Below, in pieces: positions 13,631 to 25,814 of a DNA stretch of 64,000 nucleotides. Position 1 is the first letter of the stretch; each line of letters opens with the position of its first letter. The translations under genes were made by a program, and so were the position numbers. The DNA comes from Silene conica (lineage: Eukaryota > Streptophyta > Magnoliopsida > Caryophyllales > Caryophyllaceae): assembly GCA_029255685.2 (NCBI GenBank), contig CM055319.2, positions 28,057,568 through 28,121,567 of the forward strand. Direction: 5' to 3'. The notes beneath the pieces were generated by a model, which ran no database searches, was not told the DNA's origin, and saw only the letters and a list, made by a program, of their open reading frames with translations.

Positions 13631-14059
13631 AGGAGTTAGTTAGGATCATACTTAGTTGAGAAGGGGAAAATCTGTAAATAAGAAAGAGGCACAATTAGCA
13701 TAATGTGCTTGAAATGAGCAACTCTTTCTGTGTCCTTTCTTCAATCATGCTTGTAAAATGAGGTATATGCAAGAAACGAATCGGGTTGTAGAGCCTTGAC
13801 AACATCAAATACAAATTATTTTGGTAAATGGTAAAACAAATTGCAAAACACACATTTTGTATCATTACAATCTGCAGTATGACCTAATCCTATCTGGTGT
13901 AGCTACATTTTGTCTTCTACTCTTAACAGGTTTCCTAATGCATTGTCTGATTCTGGGTTCTGACCATAATCAGTTGTTGCACCTCCTCCTTGCCAATCTT
14001 CTCCGGATGAGATAAAACCAACTTCTGCAATCTGCATACATCTGATACACAGATCATTA
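13631..14059 (+). other. 3' flank of the ABCB gene
   Basis: Follows the stop at 13628-13630. An A-rich AAATAAG (about 13675) and TGTAAAATG (about 13750) could serve polyadenylation, but no canonical AATAAA is placed convincingly. Short open frames here have no recognisable domain. Confidence 0.3.
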
Positions 14060-14221
14060 TTACACAATCCAATTTGCTTCAGTTTCATTCTTGTGTTTAA
14101 TGAGCCAATCAATCATAGCATATGCATGCTCTGAGACACACCAGTTGTCCCAAACATCAGCATAACCAGTGACACCCAAAGGCTATTGATGAAGAGCTAG
14201 CCCCTTGGATCCTGCATCCAT
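14060..14221 (-). pseudogene. Unrecognised coding remnant, C-terminal end
   Basis: On the minus strand a 53-codon frame ends in TAA at 14060-14062 and reads protein-like, with segments GYADVWDNWC and EHAYAMIDWLIKHKNE. One TAG (14183-14185) interrupts it. Amino-acid use is that of a real protein rather than AT-rich noise, and the frame ends just after a plausible C-terminus. I do not recognise the family. It may be the relic of a neighbouring gene or a transposon-carried fragment. Confidence 0.35.
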
Positions 14222-14392
14222 AACTTATTCTGGTAACTACTTGCCATGCCATCTCTCATCTTGAATATATTCCTCCAATTCAAATTGGAACCAGAGGAAG
14301 GTTTGTAAGAATTTCCAATCTCTACCTTTTAAATAAACACTAGTTTTTGGCCCGTTGTTTTCAAATCGTATTATTCTAAATTTGTAAGTTTT

Positions 14393-14580
14393 GTTTGTGA
14401 CAGGTCACCATTTGTGACGGATATTTTGTGTGATAAAATGGATACAAAATGAGTTAGTGGAGAAAGGGGACCACATGAATAGTATCGGAGAGGGAGAAAA
14501 ATGGGTATTTTGTGAGAGGAAACGATATCCGTCACAAGCTTGTGACGGATACCGCCTTCACAAATGAGAATTTGTGATTC
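14393..14580. mobile_element. MITE of the TTGTGACGGATA family
   Basis: About 190 bp with inverted end segments: CATTTGTGACGGATATTT on the left, and CGATATCCGTCACAAGC then TTGTGACGGATACCG on the right. It has no ORF. It is homologous to the interrupted copy in ABCB intron 1, which supports a multicopy family. Ends are approximate; the flanks show TTTGTGA on both sides. Confidence 0.5.
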
Positions 14581-15875
14581 TAAATATGTGTCATCGGAAT
14601 TAAATTATAAATGTTCATAAGTTTTGTTTTATATCTAACGTCTATACACTTTTTTTTATTAAAATTCGATTTTGTTGCATATCTAACGTCTATACACTTT
14701 TGTTTATGACTTGATTTTCGCGAAATATTTGCAATTGATGATATTAATTTGTACACTATTCCTGGTTATTATATTAATATTAAGTCATTTTTATTGTTTT
14801 TTAATTTTGTATTGTCACCGTAGGTTTTTTTCCGATTGTTGTAAGTTGTTAATTATTATTGGTTATTGTAATTATGTATTGGGTATAAGATGTTATGTAA
14901 TAATTCTAAACAGATGACGTTCGAAATTATTATATTTTCTTATATAATATTTAAGTTCATATTATACATATCGACAGTTCTCGTAGAAATTAATGTTTAC
15001 GAACTTTTGCCAAAAGTGTTACGTAATAATTGTAAAACTATTATTTCAGGCAATTATTTCGAATTAAAATCATTATACAACTTTGCGGGTTCCACCCTAG
15101 TGAATTAAGAAAAAAAACTGGGCTAATGACGTGGCTCAATCAGAGCCTTCTAAATGATCTTGCAATTATATAGATAAGATGATCAATCCATAACACCAAT
15201 AGCCTATCTGCCTTTGTATATATCCAATCCACTAATTATCCAATTGCTGTTACATTCCACACCCCCTGCTTCTTAGATACCTAATCCTCCTTTCTTACAA
15301 CGCACAAATTATGCCATACAACCAAAGGTTCTCTCTGATATTCAGTACTACCATCTGTTAATGATTTTGATCACAAGGTCATTTAAGTGTATTCGAATTT
15401 TCGTGTCAAAATCGGTTTGAACTAGGAATCGATGTAATGTAAGTCGGGGAGTACGGATGTATGCTTATATAATCGTAATTATCGAGTTCGTGGTTAAAGT
15501 GGATAAGGGACACTTTTAAAGTGTTGTCGTAGTATGTTATAGGACTCCCCGGGGTTATATACACGGGGTGAAAGTATATTTTATACTTAGCAAAATTCGA
15601 ATGAGAAAAATGAGAAAAATCACGAGCGGCGCCCCGATCGGGGTTGCATCCTTCTTTTAATTCGTGATAACTTTGCATGTAATTCATAACATATTGACAT
15701 GTTATCTGGCAGTTATAATATTGCATGCATTGGTTAATTTATATCTTATCCTCTTGTCATATATGTGTACAGTGTACGTACATAATATATATATACATAT
15801 CAAATCAGAATTGTGAGATACAGTGAAACAATTTTTCTGGTTTTTCATTTTGACATTTTACAAAGTATAAAAACA
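14581..15875. other. Intergenic stretch without a recognised gene
   Basis: AT-rich and mostly featureless. A 106-codon minus-strand frame at 15406-15726 shows no domain. A GC-rich palindromic patch (GGCGCCCCGATCGGGG, about 15628) is unexplained. CTAG next to GGCCCGTTG at 14340-14352 resembles a Helitron end in reverse but lacks the hairpin. Confidence 0.4.
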
Positions 15876-16282
15876 AAACTCTCTTACTGTTAATTGTTCT
15901 TAGTTCTTGCCTTAAGACTAAGGAATCATCTTATCCTACAGAGATTTTGTGCAACCCAAAGGCAATAGGGTCGAAATACTCTAAGGAAAACGTGTTTAGC
16001 GTGATTCGATTGGGTGTAATATACTGTCTTATATTGTTTTCATTTCTGTTTTTTTGCCTTTGTTTTGTATTAGTTACTAGTTTGTAATCTTTTGTAATAC
16101 AAAAACTACAACATTCTTAGAGTATTTTCTGCATTGGAAATGGATTCAATCAAAGACATGACTAACAAGTTTGGAAATTAAAGTTGGAAAAATTTGAGGG
16201 TGTTGATTTCAGTCGTTGGCAAAAGAAGATGCACTTCCTTCTCACCGCTTTCAAAGTTGTGTATGTGTTGAGTACTCCCATG
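15876..16282 (+). mobile_element. Ty1/copia remnant with gag start
   Basis: From about 16140 a frame reads as the N-terminus of a copia-type Gag (a segment FEGVDFSRWQKKMHFLLTA is typical). It is preceded by T-rich sequence like a retroelement leader and cut off at 16283 by CACTA 1. It is a broken fossil with no polymerase region left, and older than everything nested to its right. Confidence 0.55.
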
Positions 16283-17496
16283 CACTAGTACAAAAAGTCT
16301 AATTTGCCGCTATTGTTTTGCTGCGTTTTTGTACTGACGCAACAAATAATATTTAGTACAAAATACATATTTGCGGCGTTTTGTATTTGACGCAGCAATT
16401 GAGTAAATAGCTTCGTATTTTTGTGTGCGCAACAAAGAGGATAATAGTTAATTAATTAAAAAGTACATACAACCGCAAAGAGGTTCATCCTGAAACCCCC
16501 GACTTCACATACAAAACCCCTAAATTAAAACCTTCTATCATTCTGAAACCCTAAATTAAAACGACGACCCAAAACTCCGACAACACTCCGACAACACTCC
16601 GTCAACACTCCGACTGAAAGCTTGAATTGTAAGTTTTTTTTTTCTTTAATTTATACTGCTTTATCGATTAGGGTCACTAATGAACTTAATTCTATGGTTA
16701 TTTGTATGAAAATCAATCAGATTTGAGTGTAAGATTTCTGGGTTATTTTGTATTAGAAATTGAAATTGAAGAACTCGATTAGGTTTATGGCATGGTATAA
16801 TTACTGATTTTGAGTTGTTGAAATTTTGAACCCTCCGTGTTCCATTTCACTGTTTTCATGGATAATCAATTAGGGCTATCGGAAAAATAAGTTAATTACT
16901 TTACCTAAAATTGCCGAAATTTGTTAGGCTTATGCTAAACATGATGTAATTTTTATGATTCTAGAGTTTAAAAAGAAGTGTATAAGGTAGATGGTTACTC
17001 ATGTGTTTTTCGTTTGCTTTTTCTTTAGTGAGTTATAATTGACATAATGGATCGAAGTTGGATGTGTGGTAAGCGTAGTACAATAGAGTTTAAGAAAGGG
17101 GTTGAAGAGTTTTGTAGGGCTGCGCTTAATTACGCAAAAAGTATGGGTGATGATGAATTTTTTTGCCCTTGTGTTGATTGCTCTAATATGGAAACCGTTT
17201 CTAGTATAAGGGTGTTAAGGGAACATGTTGTATGTCGTGGGTTTAGAGTAGATTATCACATTTGGATATGGCATGGTGAAGAAGGAGTATATAAGGGAGA
17301 TAGTAGCAATGATGATCAAATGACCATGCGACATGAAGAACTTGAACATGGAGTAGACATAGAACACCACTTAGAGGAGGAACCCAATCTTAATATTGAA
17401 GTATCCGATTAGGACAATAGAGTTACTATTGACGATGAAAATGTGGATGATGATGATGAGGAGGAGGAGGAGGAGGAGGAGGAGGAGGAGGATGAG
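16283..17496 (+). mobile_element. CACTA (En/Spm) element 1, left part
   Basis: Starts with CACTAGTACAAAAAG, the standard CACTA terminus. The subterminal zone (16300-16430) has repeated TTGCGGCG/GACGCAACAAA-type motifs. Coding begins at 17047 with the transposase-associated domain. The element is interrupted at 17497 by retroelement A and resumes at 43750, so these two stretches are one insertion. The right end lies beyond element C and outside the window. A 3-bp TSD would be ATG (16280-16282), not verifiable here. Confidence 0.85.
17047..17496 (+). pseudogene. CACTA TNPD-type transposase, N-terminal part
   Basis: Starts at ATG 17047 (MDRSWMCGKRS) and shows the transposase-associated domain: FKKGVEEFCRAAL, then a Cys-rich FFCPCVDCSN and a HIWIWHGE segment. 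A TAG at 17410-17412 stops the frame, which is then open again through an Asp/Glu run coded by GAT/GAG repeats (17445-17496). Retroelement A sits in that acidic tract. The gene continues at 43750. It is not functional. Confidence 0.75.
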
Positions 17497-20400
17497 TGAT
17501 GTGTGCATATGTTATATACTTTTTAGTCCCTTTTTGGCACACATTTCTATGCAGTCGAGTGGTTTTATATCGCTTTATGCCCCGAATAGGCTACTTTGTA
17601 TTTGTATTGCTATTTTGCAGATGTGAACCAGATTATAGCAGAAATCAAACCTTTCTACCTCAAGTTTCGCATTTTGTTAGAACATGGAAGAATAGAGGAC
17701 GGATACTTGTGCATGGAGAAGCGTGAAGTCTGTCGTTGACCACAAAAGAAGACAAGTCAACCATTTAGAGGCCAATCGAAGACCAATCGAGGAGCAAAAG
17801 TGTGACACCCCGCGATTTAGCATAAAAATAAACAAATAATTTGCAGCGAAAATACGATACTTTTAAAAACTTTTCGACATATTTATTAAAACTTTTCGCG
17901 GAATATCAAAACAACATGCGGAAGACTAAAAACTAATGAGAAAGTATAAATTATACAAAATAACTTAAATAGACGAGGGATAAGGTATCCCACGATAACA
18001 ACATGAATTAAATCTAAACTAAGCGTAAGGGTAATTGTCGAATTATCAACAATGCTCGCTAGCCACACGTCTTCCCCAAACAGCACCAACCTACATTCAT
18101 GAAACATGAACGCCACAGTCAGTGGGGAGTAACTCAGGGTTCTCCCAGCCACTTTACGTCAGAAAACATGCAAACAGTAATACAAAACATCTTATACATA
18201 TGAACATGTTTATAATTTCAGAAACAACCATATATGCATTTCCAAACGTAATCAACATGATCAATGCATGAGCGATAAACCAAAACATGTGGGAAAAACA
18301 TGAATCAACATGTGAAACATAATTAAAGCCAACAAGTGAGATGATATCGAAATCAAGTAGACATCCAAATGATCGACTCAGAGGCCAACAACTAGGTGGC
18401 ATGTCCAATCATCAAAACAAGTAAACATCCAAGTGATTGACTCAGAGGCCAACAACTAGGTGGCATGTCCAATTACGCATACAACGAGAAACCAAAAATA
18501 GAATGAACGCCGTCAGGTAGCATAACCGCTACAACTGACAGTCAGGGAGTATAACCGCGCCCTAGCTACCGGAGCGCATAACCACGTCATCCGGGTACTA
18601 TGTATAGGGCATAACCGACAACTATATGCCTAAGACCTGGCCAGACCTCTCGATGTAATAACCTACACCGAACGACACACGGGGACCGGGCCGCATAACC
18701 ACGGACACGACCAATCCCGAACATAGTTAGATAAAATCCCAAAACAGGAGTGGCGTTTGTTCATTACAGTGATACACAAATCGTATCACCGCTATCTATT
18801 CACAACCAAGGCAACATAACCGTTACCAACACAATTTAGGGTGACATAACCGTCACCTAAACACAAGCAAGGCAACATAACCGTCACCCTACTCATCTTA
18901 AAATAACATAACCGTCATCAAAACACAATTTAAGTTAACATAACAGTTAACCCACTCATTTAAACATACATGAGCCAATAAAAGATGAATAATACTACAC
19001 TTATATCCGTTCCATGCCAAAAGAGAACACACGAGATTGAATAATGAATTAAAAGTTCTAAACGCATTTTGACATTACAGCTGTCCTCTGCCGTAAAATT
19101 CATAATTAATTCAAATAAAATCGAAATGATACAAGGCCAATTGTATCGGTTTAATAAGACTTTTATCTACAATATTTGTCAGATAAACATTTCCAAAAGA
19201 GGAACTTAACAGGGGGTTATTGACTGATCTTTACAGTGTGTCAGAAACCGTCACACAAAATGTATTGCTTCATAAAACGGGTTAACAAATCATTTTGGGG
19301 CAAAGCAAACTCCTATCATCATATAAACTCTTCAAAGTTTAATTATTGAAAAGGACCAGAATCATTTCAAAGTTTAAAAATGGTTTTCGAAACAATCTTT
19401 GAGCTACTGTCCGTTCTGCGAGTATTTCAGCGCACTGTCCGTAAATAATTTATTGTCAACAAACGACATGCAAGAAAATTACAAAATTTCAGAGGTAGAC
19501 TCTACACTAAAAATAAACAGGGGTCTCTTTTCAACATTTTCAAAGGCGGATACTCTAAGATGTCGAAATAAATTGTACAAGACAATGGACAGATTTGTCA
19601 AGGTGATGAAACATCATGAATTAACCATTGTGAGCAAAACACTATGAACTTGAAAGACTATCAAACTAATCATCCTCAATGATTATAAACTCATTTAACC
19701 ATACAATCCTTAATGAATTTCCACAATTAAAATCTCATCCAACACAAGCATGCATGATGAAATTCATCCAAACATATGATTTATTAACCTAATCATGCCA
19801 CTATTTAATCAAAAACAATCCTAGTATACTAAACATTACTAGCATATAGTCATGCAAACAAAGACGATAAAGTCGAGTAACCCATCACCGTTACCTTATA
19901 GCTCTTCAATAAGGATGATTTTGACTCAAAGCCACTCCGGTTTGGACAACCGAACTAGCTACACATAAATAAACGAGGTTAGCTATGAGAATCGTGCCTT
20001 AAAGGCCACGACCAGAGTATATTAATGAAGAAATTTGATAATTTTATTACCTAGAAAGATGGAGGGCGAGGATAGGAAGAGATAGGCGCGAAAATCGTCG
20101 AAAACGGATAAGAAACGAAGATTTTACGACCGTTTTACGGTTGAGGTGCACAACAATGGTGTCTTCGTGTTTTGGGTGTTCTTAGCTGAAAAAAAGAATA
20201 AGTAAGGGATGAAGAAGAAGGAATGAATGTAGAGGATGACCTTGGGTAGCAAGGCAAGGTTTAGTACTCAGCCATGTGTCCCAAAGGACATGTAGAAAAG
20301 AGTATAGAGTAAGCAACGAGCGTGGGTCTCGTTAGCGGATGATCCGTGACAACCTTACGTATTTTCGGCATAATTTCCTCCACATAACTCCGATTGACGT

Positions 20401-21936
20401 GTTTTCGGTGGCGTTGGAAAGCTAAGAAAAAGAGCTAAAACTTTTATGAGCTAAAAAGAGCTAAATATGCCTGTAAAATATCTTAAAATTAGTAACAAGG
20501 ACTGAGTAGTTGTTTGCGACTTTAAGAAGTATAAGTTTATGACGGACATACTAATATCATTGTCAAAAACGATATATTTTAAATGGAATTTTATTTATTA
20601 TGGATCATTATTATTACTAAAATAAGATTTTATTAATATATAATGACTTGGAAATTACGGGGTGTTACAAAAAACCTCGATCGAGCTATCCTGTGCTCGA
20701 TCGAGAGATATTGAGGGTCAAGAAGGCTTGATCGACATTTCTTTCAGTCGATCGAGTAAGTTGAACTGTGAAGAAGTCGATCGAGAGGATATTTCCCTCG
20801 ATCGAGCAAGTTACTGAAGATTTTCTCTCGATCGAGGGGTTGTTCCTCTCGATCGAGAGCTTTCTCGGGCTGGCTGTAATAAGCCCGTAGGTTTTTTAGT
20901 TCTCGCATCTTACTATAAGAAGTCGAGGGTTTTCATTTTAGGTTATCAATCTTTCTCATATCAGAAACTTATCTATCATTTTTAGTTGCAACCCTTAGAC
21001 TATCACTTTCCATTTTTCCTTACGTTGGAGTTTTGAAGATTGACAATCGGGTTTGAGATTGTTCTCTACGCCGAAAACATTTAATTGTAATCTTCTCTTT
21101 TAATCTTAATCTTTCCTCCATTATTTTCTACTACTTCGTTTACGTATTTCATTCTGCCACTATTCACGTTTTCTGCCTCAGTTTTCGTGCCCCCTTTGTT
21201 TTGTTTGTCTCGGTTTCTTTTTCTCCTCCTCATCGTTATTTTTATCGTAATTTACGCTATGTCGTTAATTAGAATGATTAGTGTAATTGTTGTCGTTAGT
21301 AATTACGTTATGAGTAGCTAATTCTTGTATATGCCGGGATGAGGGAATCTGTGTCAAATGCATGGTAGGTTATAACTGGGTAGGGTAGTTTTGCGGTAGG
21401 AATTGTCGTTGAGCAATTTATTTGTTGTTTGGTTGAATGAGTGCACGCATAAGACCATACATTTAGTTAAACCCCGACCTACATCGGAAGATTGGAAGGG
21501 TAAGGCTTGCTTAACGATGATAATTAATTTCTGTGAGGGCGGAAGTCAAGCAGAAATGACCTTAGAGCGACTTAAGACCGAAAGGTATAGTCGGGTTAGA
21601 GACGTGACTGTAATAACCTAGCTCTTCCTACCAATAAACTGGCCAACCTAGTTTACACCGATAATGATGACGACAAAGTGAACCGAAATCCTAGCATATT
21701 CCTCTCTTCTGATTTATTTCTTATCTCTTATGTTTCTGTTCTTTTCTTATATTTTCTCTCTTGCCTTTTAATCTCCGTAGTTTAGTTACAACAATTTAAA
21801 ACCCCCAAATTTTGTGACCGACGAATTAGACCGATAGATAATATTTTAGCCTCCCTGTGGAGATCGACCCTATTTACCACTAGCTTCTGTTAGTAGTTCA
21901 TTAGGTTTATTTTTGGTGTTAAAACGACCGACATCA
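17497..21936 (+). repeat. 5' LTR of element A, interrupted by a solo LTR
   Basis: LTR sequence occupies 17497-17800 and about 20675-21936 (about 1.57 kb). The part after the insert has paired TCGATCGA palindromes (20677-20856). It ends in ACATCA directly before the primer binding site. Confidence 0.9.
17801..20669 (-). mobile_element. Solo LTR, Tekay-like chromovirus (Ty3)
   Basis: 2869 bp from TGTGACACCC to GGTGTTACA, without internal domains. On the minus strand it begins TGTAACACCCCGTAATTT, the usual start of Tekay/Del LTRs. The TSD is AAAAG versus AAAAA, checked against the uninterrupted 3' LTR of A at about 30280. It holds a hairpin series at 18510-18955. A solo LTR forms by recombination between the two LTRs of one element, so this fossil lost its interior. 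Confidence 0.75.
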
Positions 21937-22047
21937 AATTTTGGCGCCGTTACCGGGGAGGCAATTCTGTTATCTGTTTTAAGTTTTTTTTGTCTTGTCT
22001 TAAAGAATTTTAATTCCTTAAGACCGATCTTATTAGTTTTCTTTTAG
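21937..22047 (+). promoter_or_regulatory. Element A primer binding site and leader hairpin
   Basis: TGGCGCCGTTACCGGGGA (about 21942-21959) is the tRNA-Asp type site. A strong inverted repeat follows (left arm GTCTTAAAGAATT from 21997, right arm AATTCCTTAAGAC ending 22024). The gag ATG is at 22051, in the conserved context TGTATGCGCAGGTC. The same leader hairpin is seen in C and D. Confidence 0.75.
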
Positions 22048-24935
22048 TTGTGTATGCGCAGGTCTGGAAGGGGAGAACTGGTTGAGGCCGATCCTGAACC
22101 TGAAAGGACCATGTTACGCAGGAAAAGAGAGCTTGAGAAAAGACGTCAGGAGGAAGTCTTGAGTACTTCTGACAGTGAGAGTATTGAATCTGTTGAGGAA
22201 ACTTTCACTTATGAGACCAGTTTGCCAATCAAGATGCCTAATATTGCTAGTCACTCAGAACATACTGCTGAGCTCATTCCCAAAGGGTTCAGTTTATCCA
22301 CTGATGAGGATGGTAACACGTTCGATTTTCGGCCATATTATATCAACATGGTTGAGAGGAACTTGTATCGGGGGGTCGCGGGTGAAGACCCATGAAAGCA
22401 TATGGAGCGGTTTGCTAATTATTGCTCGTCTATCCCTGCTACTAGGGGAGTGACTCAAGACAAGATTAAGGAAGCTCTTTTTCCTCTCTCTTTGACTGAC
22501 AATGCTCGGGAATGGCTATCTGATTTGAATAGAACTGCAGCTGGTAATACCGATTGGACTTCATTGGCCTTAGCGTTCTATAAAAAATATTTTCCTCCGC
22601 AAAGGACCAATGCACTAAGGACTCAAATCACTAATTTTAAGCAGAAACCGGCTGAGAATTTGAGTGGAGCGTGGGATCGTTTTAAGGGATATGTGAGAGA
22701 TGTACCTCACCATGGTTTTGAACCATGGTTTATTTGTAACCAGTTCTACAATGGATTATACGATGACCATCGAGCTATACTAGATTCCGCTGCCAATGGG
22801 AGATTTCAGCGTGAAGTTGATGATGATAAGGGTTGGAATTTGATTGAAGAGATGGTTACTCACACTTCGGAGTATGGTAACCCACGGAGTGGAACTAGGA
22901 CCGTGGCTCATATTTAGTCTGAAGGGTTGGGTGCCAAGTTTGATAAGCTGCTTGCTAAGATGGATAAATGGGAAAGTCAAGCTTTCGGGAGCCGTCAGAC
23001 GGTTCATATGATGCAACGGGAGGAGCTTACTTTGTGTGAAAGGTGTGGTGAACCGGGCCACGTTGCTATCGATTGTTTTGCCGACAAAGAGCAAGTTTAC
23101 TCTTTTCAGCAATATCGTCAAGAAAGAGGGTATAACCAAGGGTATGTCCACCCTAACTTGAGGTGGACGAGTCAAAATGTCCTTAATACGACCCCTCGGC
23201 CACAGCAGCAAGCCTTTGTACCTCCACATAAGCAACAATTTCAAAAGGCGCCTCAGTTTGCAAATCCGCAGCATGTAAGTTCTTCATCTGGAAGAATTTC
23301 GGAAGTAGGAGAGTTGAAGTCCATGATTCAGGCAGAAGCTACCCTAATTACTAAGTCGGACCAAGCTAATAATGCTACGATTAAGATGCTTGAGTTGCAG
23401 ATTGCTCAACTGGCTGCGAACCAATCTGTTAGGCAACCCGGACAATTACCGTCTCAATCTAAAACGCGAAATGAGACTTTGAACATGATAACTTTGAGGT
23501 CTGGTACATCTTATACTGGTTTAAATATTACTGATTCTAATGTTTCTGTTCCTACAGGCACGACTTCCATGAAAAATGCTGTTGTCGCTGATAAAGTCCT
23601 TGATCGAGAGGATTTTTCTCCTCGATCGAGGAGTTTTCCTGAGGATTTGGTCGATTGAGAACATCATTCTACTTGATCGACCATTGCGGGTGAGGAGGTA
23701 GCTCAATCGAACACTGAGGATGGAGAAAGCTCTCGATCGAGAGAGAAAGATGGTCGATCGAGAGAAAATGAGCTTGAAAGCTCTCGATCGAATGGTTCTG
23801 AAGAGCAAAGTGATCGATCGAGAATTCCAAATAAGCGTATGATTAACAATGCTCTAATTCGTGATACTCACAAGACGGATTCTGATGAACACATTCCATT
23901 TCCGGGGTGTTAGAGAAAGGTTAAGAAGACGGAGCCGGAGTTTGCAAGGTTTGGTCAACTCGTGCAAGGGTTGAACGTTCACGTTCCATTTCTCGAATTG
24001 GTACGGAAGGTACCTTCTTATCTTAAATTTATGAAAGAAATTCTTATGCGTAAACGTTCAATAGACGAGATTGAGACCGTAGCTTTTTCGGAGGAGTGTT
24101 CCCCACACCTCCAAAACAGGACTCCGACTAAGTTATCTGACCCTGGAAGTTTTTCAATACCATGTCATATTGGCTTACATTTGATTGATAGGGCCCTGTG
24201 CAACCTAGGAGCTAGTGTAAGCGTGATGCCCTTGTCTTTGGCTCAGCGATTAGGTTTTACCCAGTTCCACTGCACCAACATGACGGTCCAAATGGCGGAC
24301 CGTTCTTTGACACAACCCTTAGGAGTTTTAGAAGACATTCCTGTGCAAATAGGACGGTTTTTTATTCCTGTTGACTTTGTCGTGTTAGACATACCCGAGG
24401 ACACACACACTCCTATTATATTAGGAAGACCGTTCTTGCACATCGCGCAAGCAGTCGTAGATGTCGGATTACGTACTTTAAAGTTTAATGTTGGTGGAGA
24501 GGAACTAGTGTTTGCCAAACCCTCTACTCATAATGGGTCTATGCGTGTCCTTGAATGTAACGCTATTCATGTTGTTGACTTAGAGACACCCCCCCATAAT
24601 TGAGATGCCTTCTGTTCCTATCATTGATAGTGAGCCCCCTCATGCTATTACATTGCCTGTTTCGCTTACGCCTTCGCCTCATATTGAGAGCAAGAAGGAG
24701 GATAGTGTATGTTCCTTTTGTTACATGTGCAAGACCAGGTTGGGGAGTTCTATCAATTGAGCAAGGCGAGCGGATTGACAAGAACATGGTGACACGATTC
24801 GTGGATTACAAAATGGAGCGTAAATCGGAGAATGGTTCGTACGTTTGGCGTCGGAAGACGAAAGTTACCACTGCTGAGGGTAACTCAACAAGTCAAAGGC
24901 CTAGTGTTGGCCAATTGAAGTTAATTGAACAGTAG
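22048..24935 (+). mobile_element. Element A gag-protease region (degenerate)
   Basis: Capsid-type Gag (22400-22910; segments NAREWLSDLNRTA and PHHGFEPWFICNQFYNGLYD), a CCHC knuckle (CERCGEPGHVAIDC, about 23036-23080), a linker with TCGATCGA palindrome pairs (23600-23825), and an Athila-type aspartic protease (NLGASVSVMPLSLA, about 24200-24600). It is a fossil with a few breaks. No reverse transcriptase follows. Confidence 0.8.
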
Positions 24936-25814
24936 CCGGGTTTTCAACCCCGTGCAATTTGTAACAGATAATTACTTTTTGAACTTCTTTCCTTTGTTTT
25001 GAACTTGTTTTCTTTGGTTATCCGTACTTGGACGTTAGACAGTTTAGCTTAGACACTTTTTATAGACTACAGACAATTTTTGTGGTTTTGGAATATTTTT
25101 ATTGCACATTTTGCAGGTACGGAAGGCCGCATTCCAAAGACAATACATAAAAATGTGTGCCCAACAGAAAAGTGCTCGATCGAGAGGTTATTCTTCTCGA
25201 TCGAGCTGTTATCGAGCAACAAGGCTCTCGATCGATGGAAACTGTTATCGATCGAGAGAAAGGGAGACAAAGAGACAACAATCTCTCGATCGAGAAGTTA
25301 AGGCTCTCGATCGAGAGGTTCTCGGGCGAAAAGCTCTCTATCGAGAGGAATTGTATCTCGATCGAGAGACTTGTCGGGCTATAAGTATTCTTTTTCCCCC
25401 TTTTCTCTTTCATTTTACTCGATCGAGAAAACTAATTCATCTTATTTTTTTGATTTTTCTGCTTTTATACCTGAAAATTGTTGTTTTCTTGCCCAAATTT
25501 TTACCACATTACCTTACCCATACTATTATTGATAGTAATTAATCAAAAGCCCCATCAAAAACCCCCCTTTTTCGTGTTTAATTTTAAATTTCGGCATTCT
25601 AGGGTTTTGGGTTCGATTTTTTCGAATCCTTGGTTTAAGCTTTGATTATTTGCACTCTTGTGGGTTCAACATCAATTAAGTCCTCATTGCTTACTTTTCA
25701 TCAATTGCAACCCCCATTCCCCATTGTTTTGATTTTAGGGTTCATATGATAAGAAAGGGGTTGGATTTCTGTTTAGCTATAGTTTAATTCGTTTTTAACT
25801 TGATGTTTTGTAGT
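24936..25814 (+). other. Element A untranslated spacer with palindrome pairs
   Basis: No coding. Several TCGATCGA cores lie at 25176-25365, mostly 20 or 21 nt apart in pairs, followed by a pyrimidine-rich stretch. It corresponds in place to the spacer at 57145-58238 of element C, before the Athila ORF. Confidence 0.6.

Noticed and set aside
14340-14360. Second Helitron terminus in reverse orientation
   Set aside because: CTAG and a GGCCCGTTG arm are present but the matching hairpin arm is missing and no 5' end fits.
15406-15726. 106-codon minus-strand frame
   Set aside because: No domain, no homologue in the window, and biased composition; not enough to call a gene.
25102-25542. Overlapping plus and minus frames rich in SIER/DRE residues
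   Set aside because: They arise from the TCGATCGA palindromes being readable in both directions; there is no domain and the stretch is untranslated spacer.
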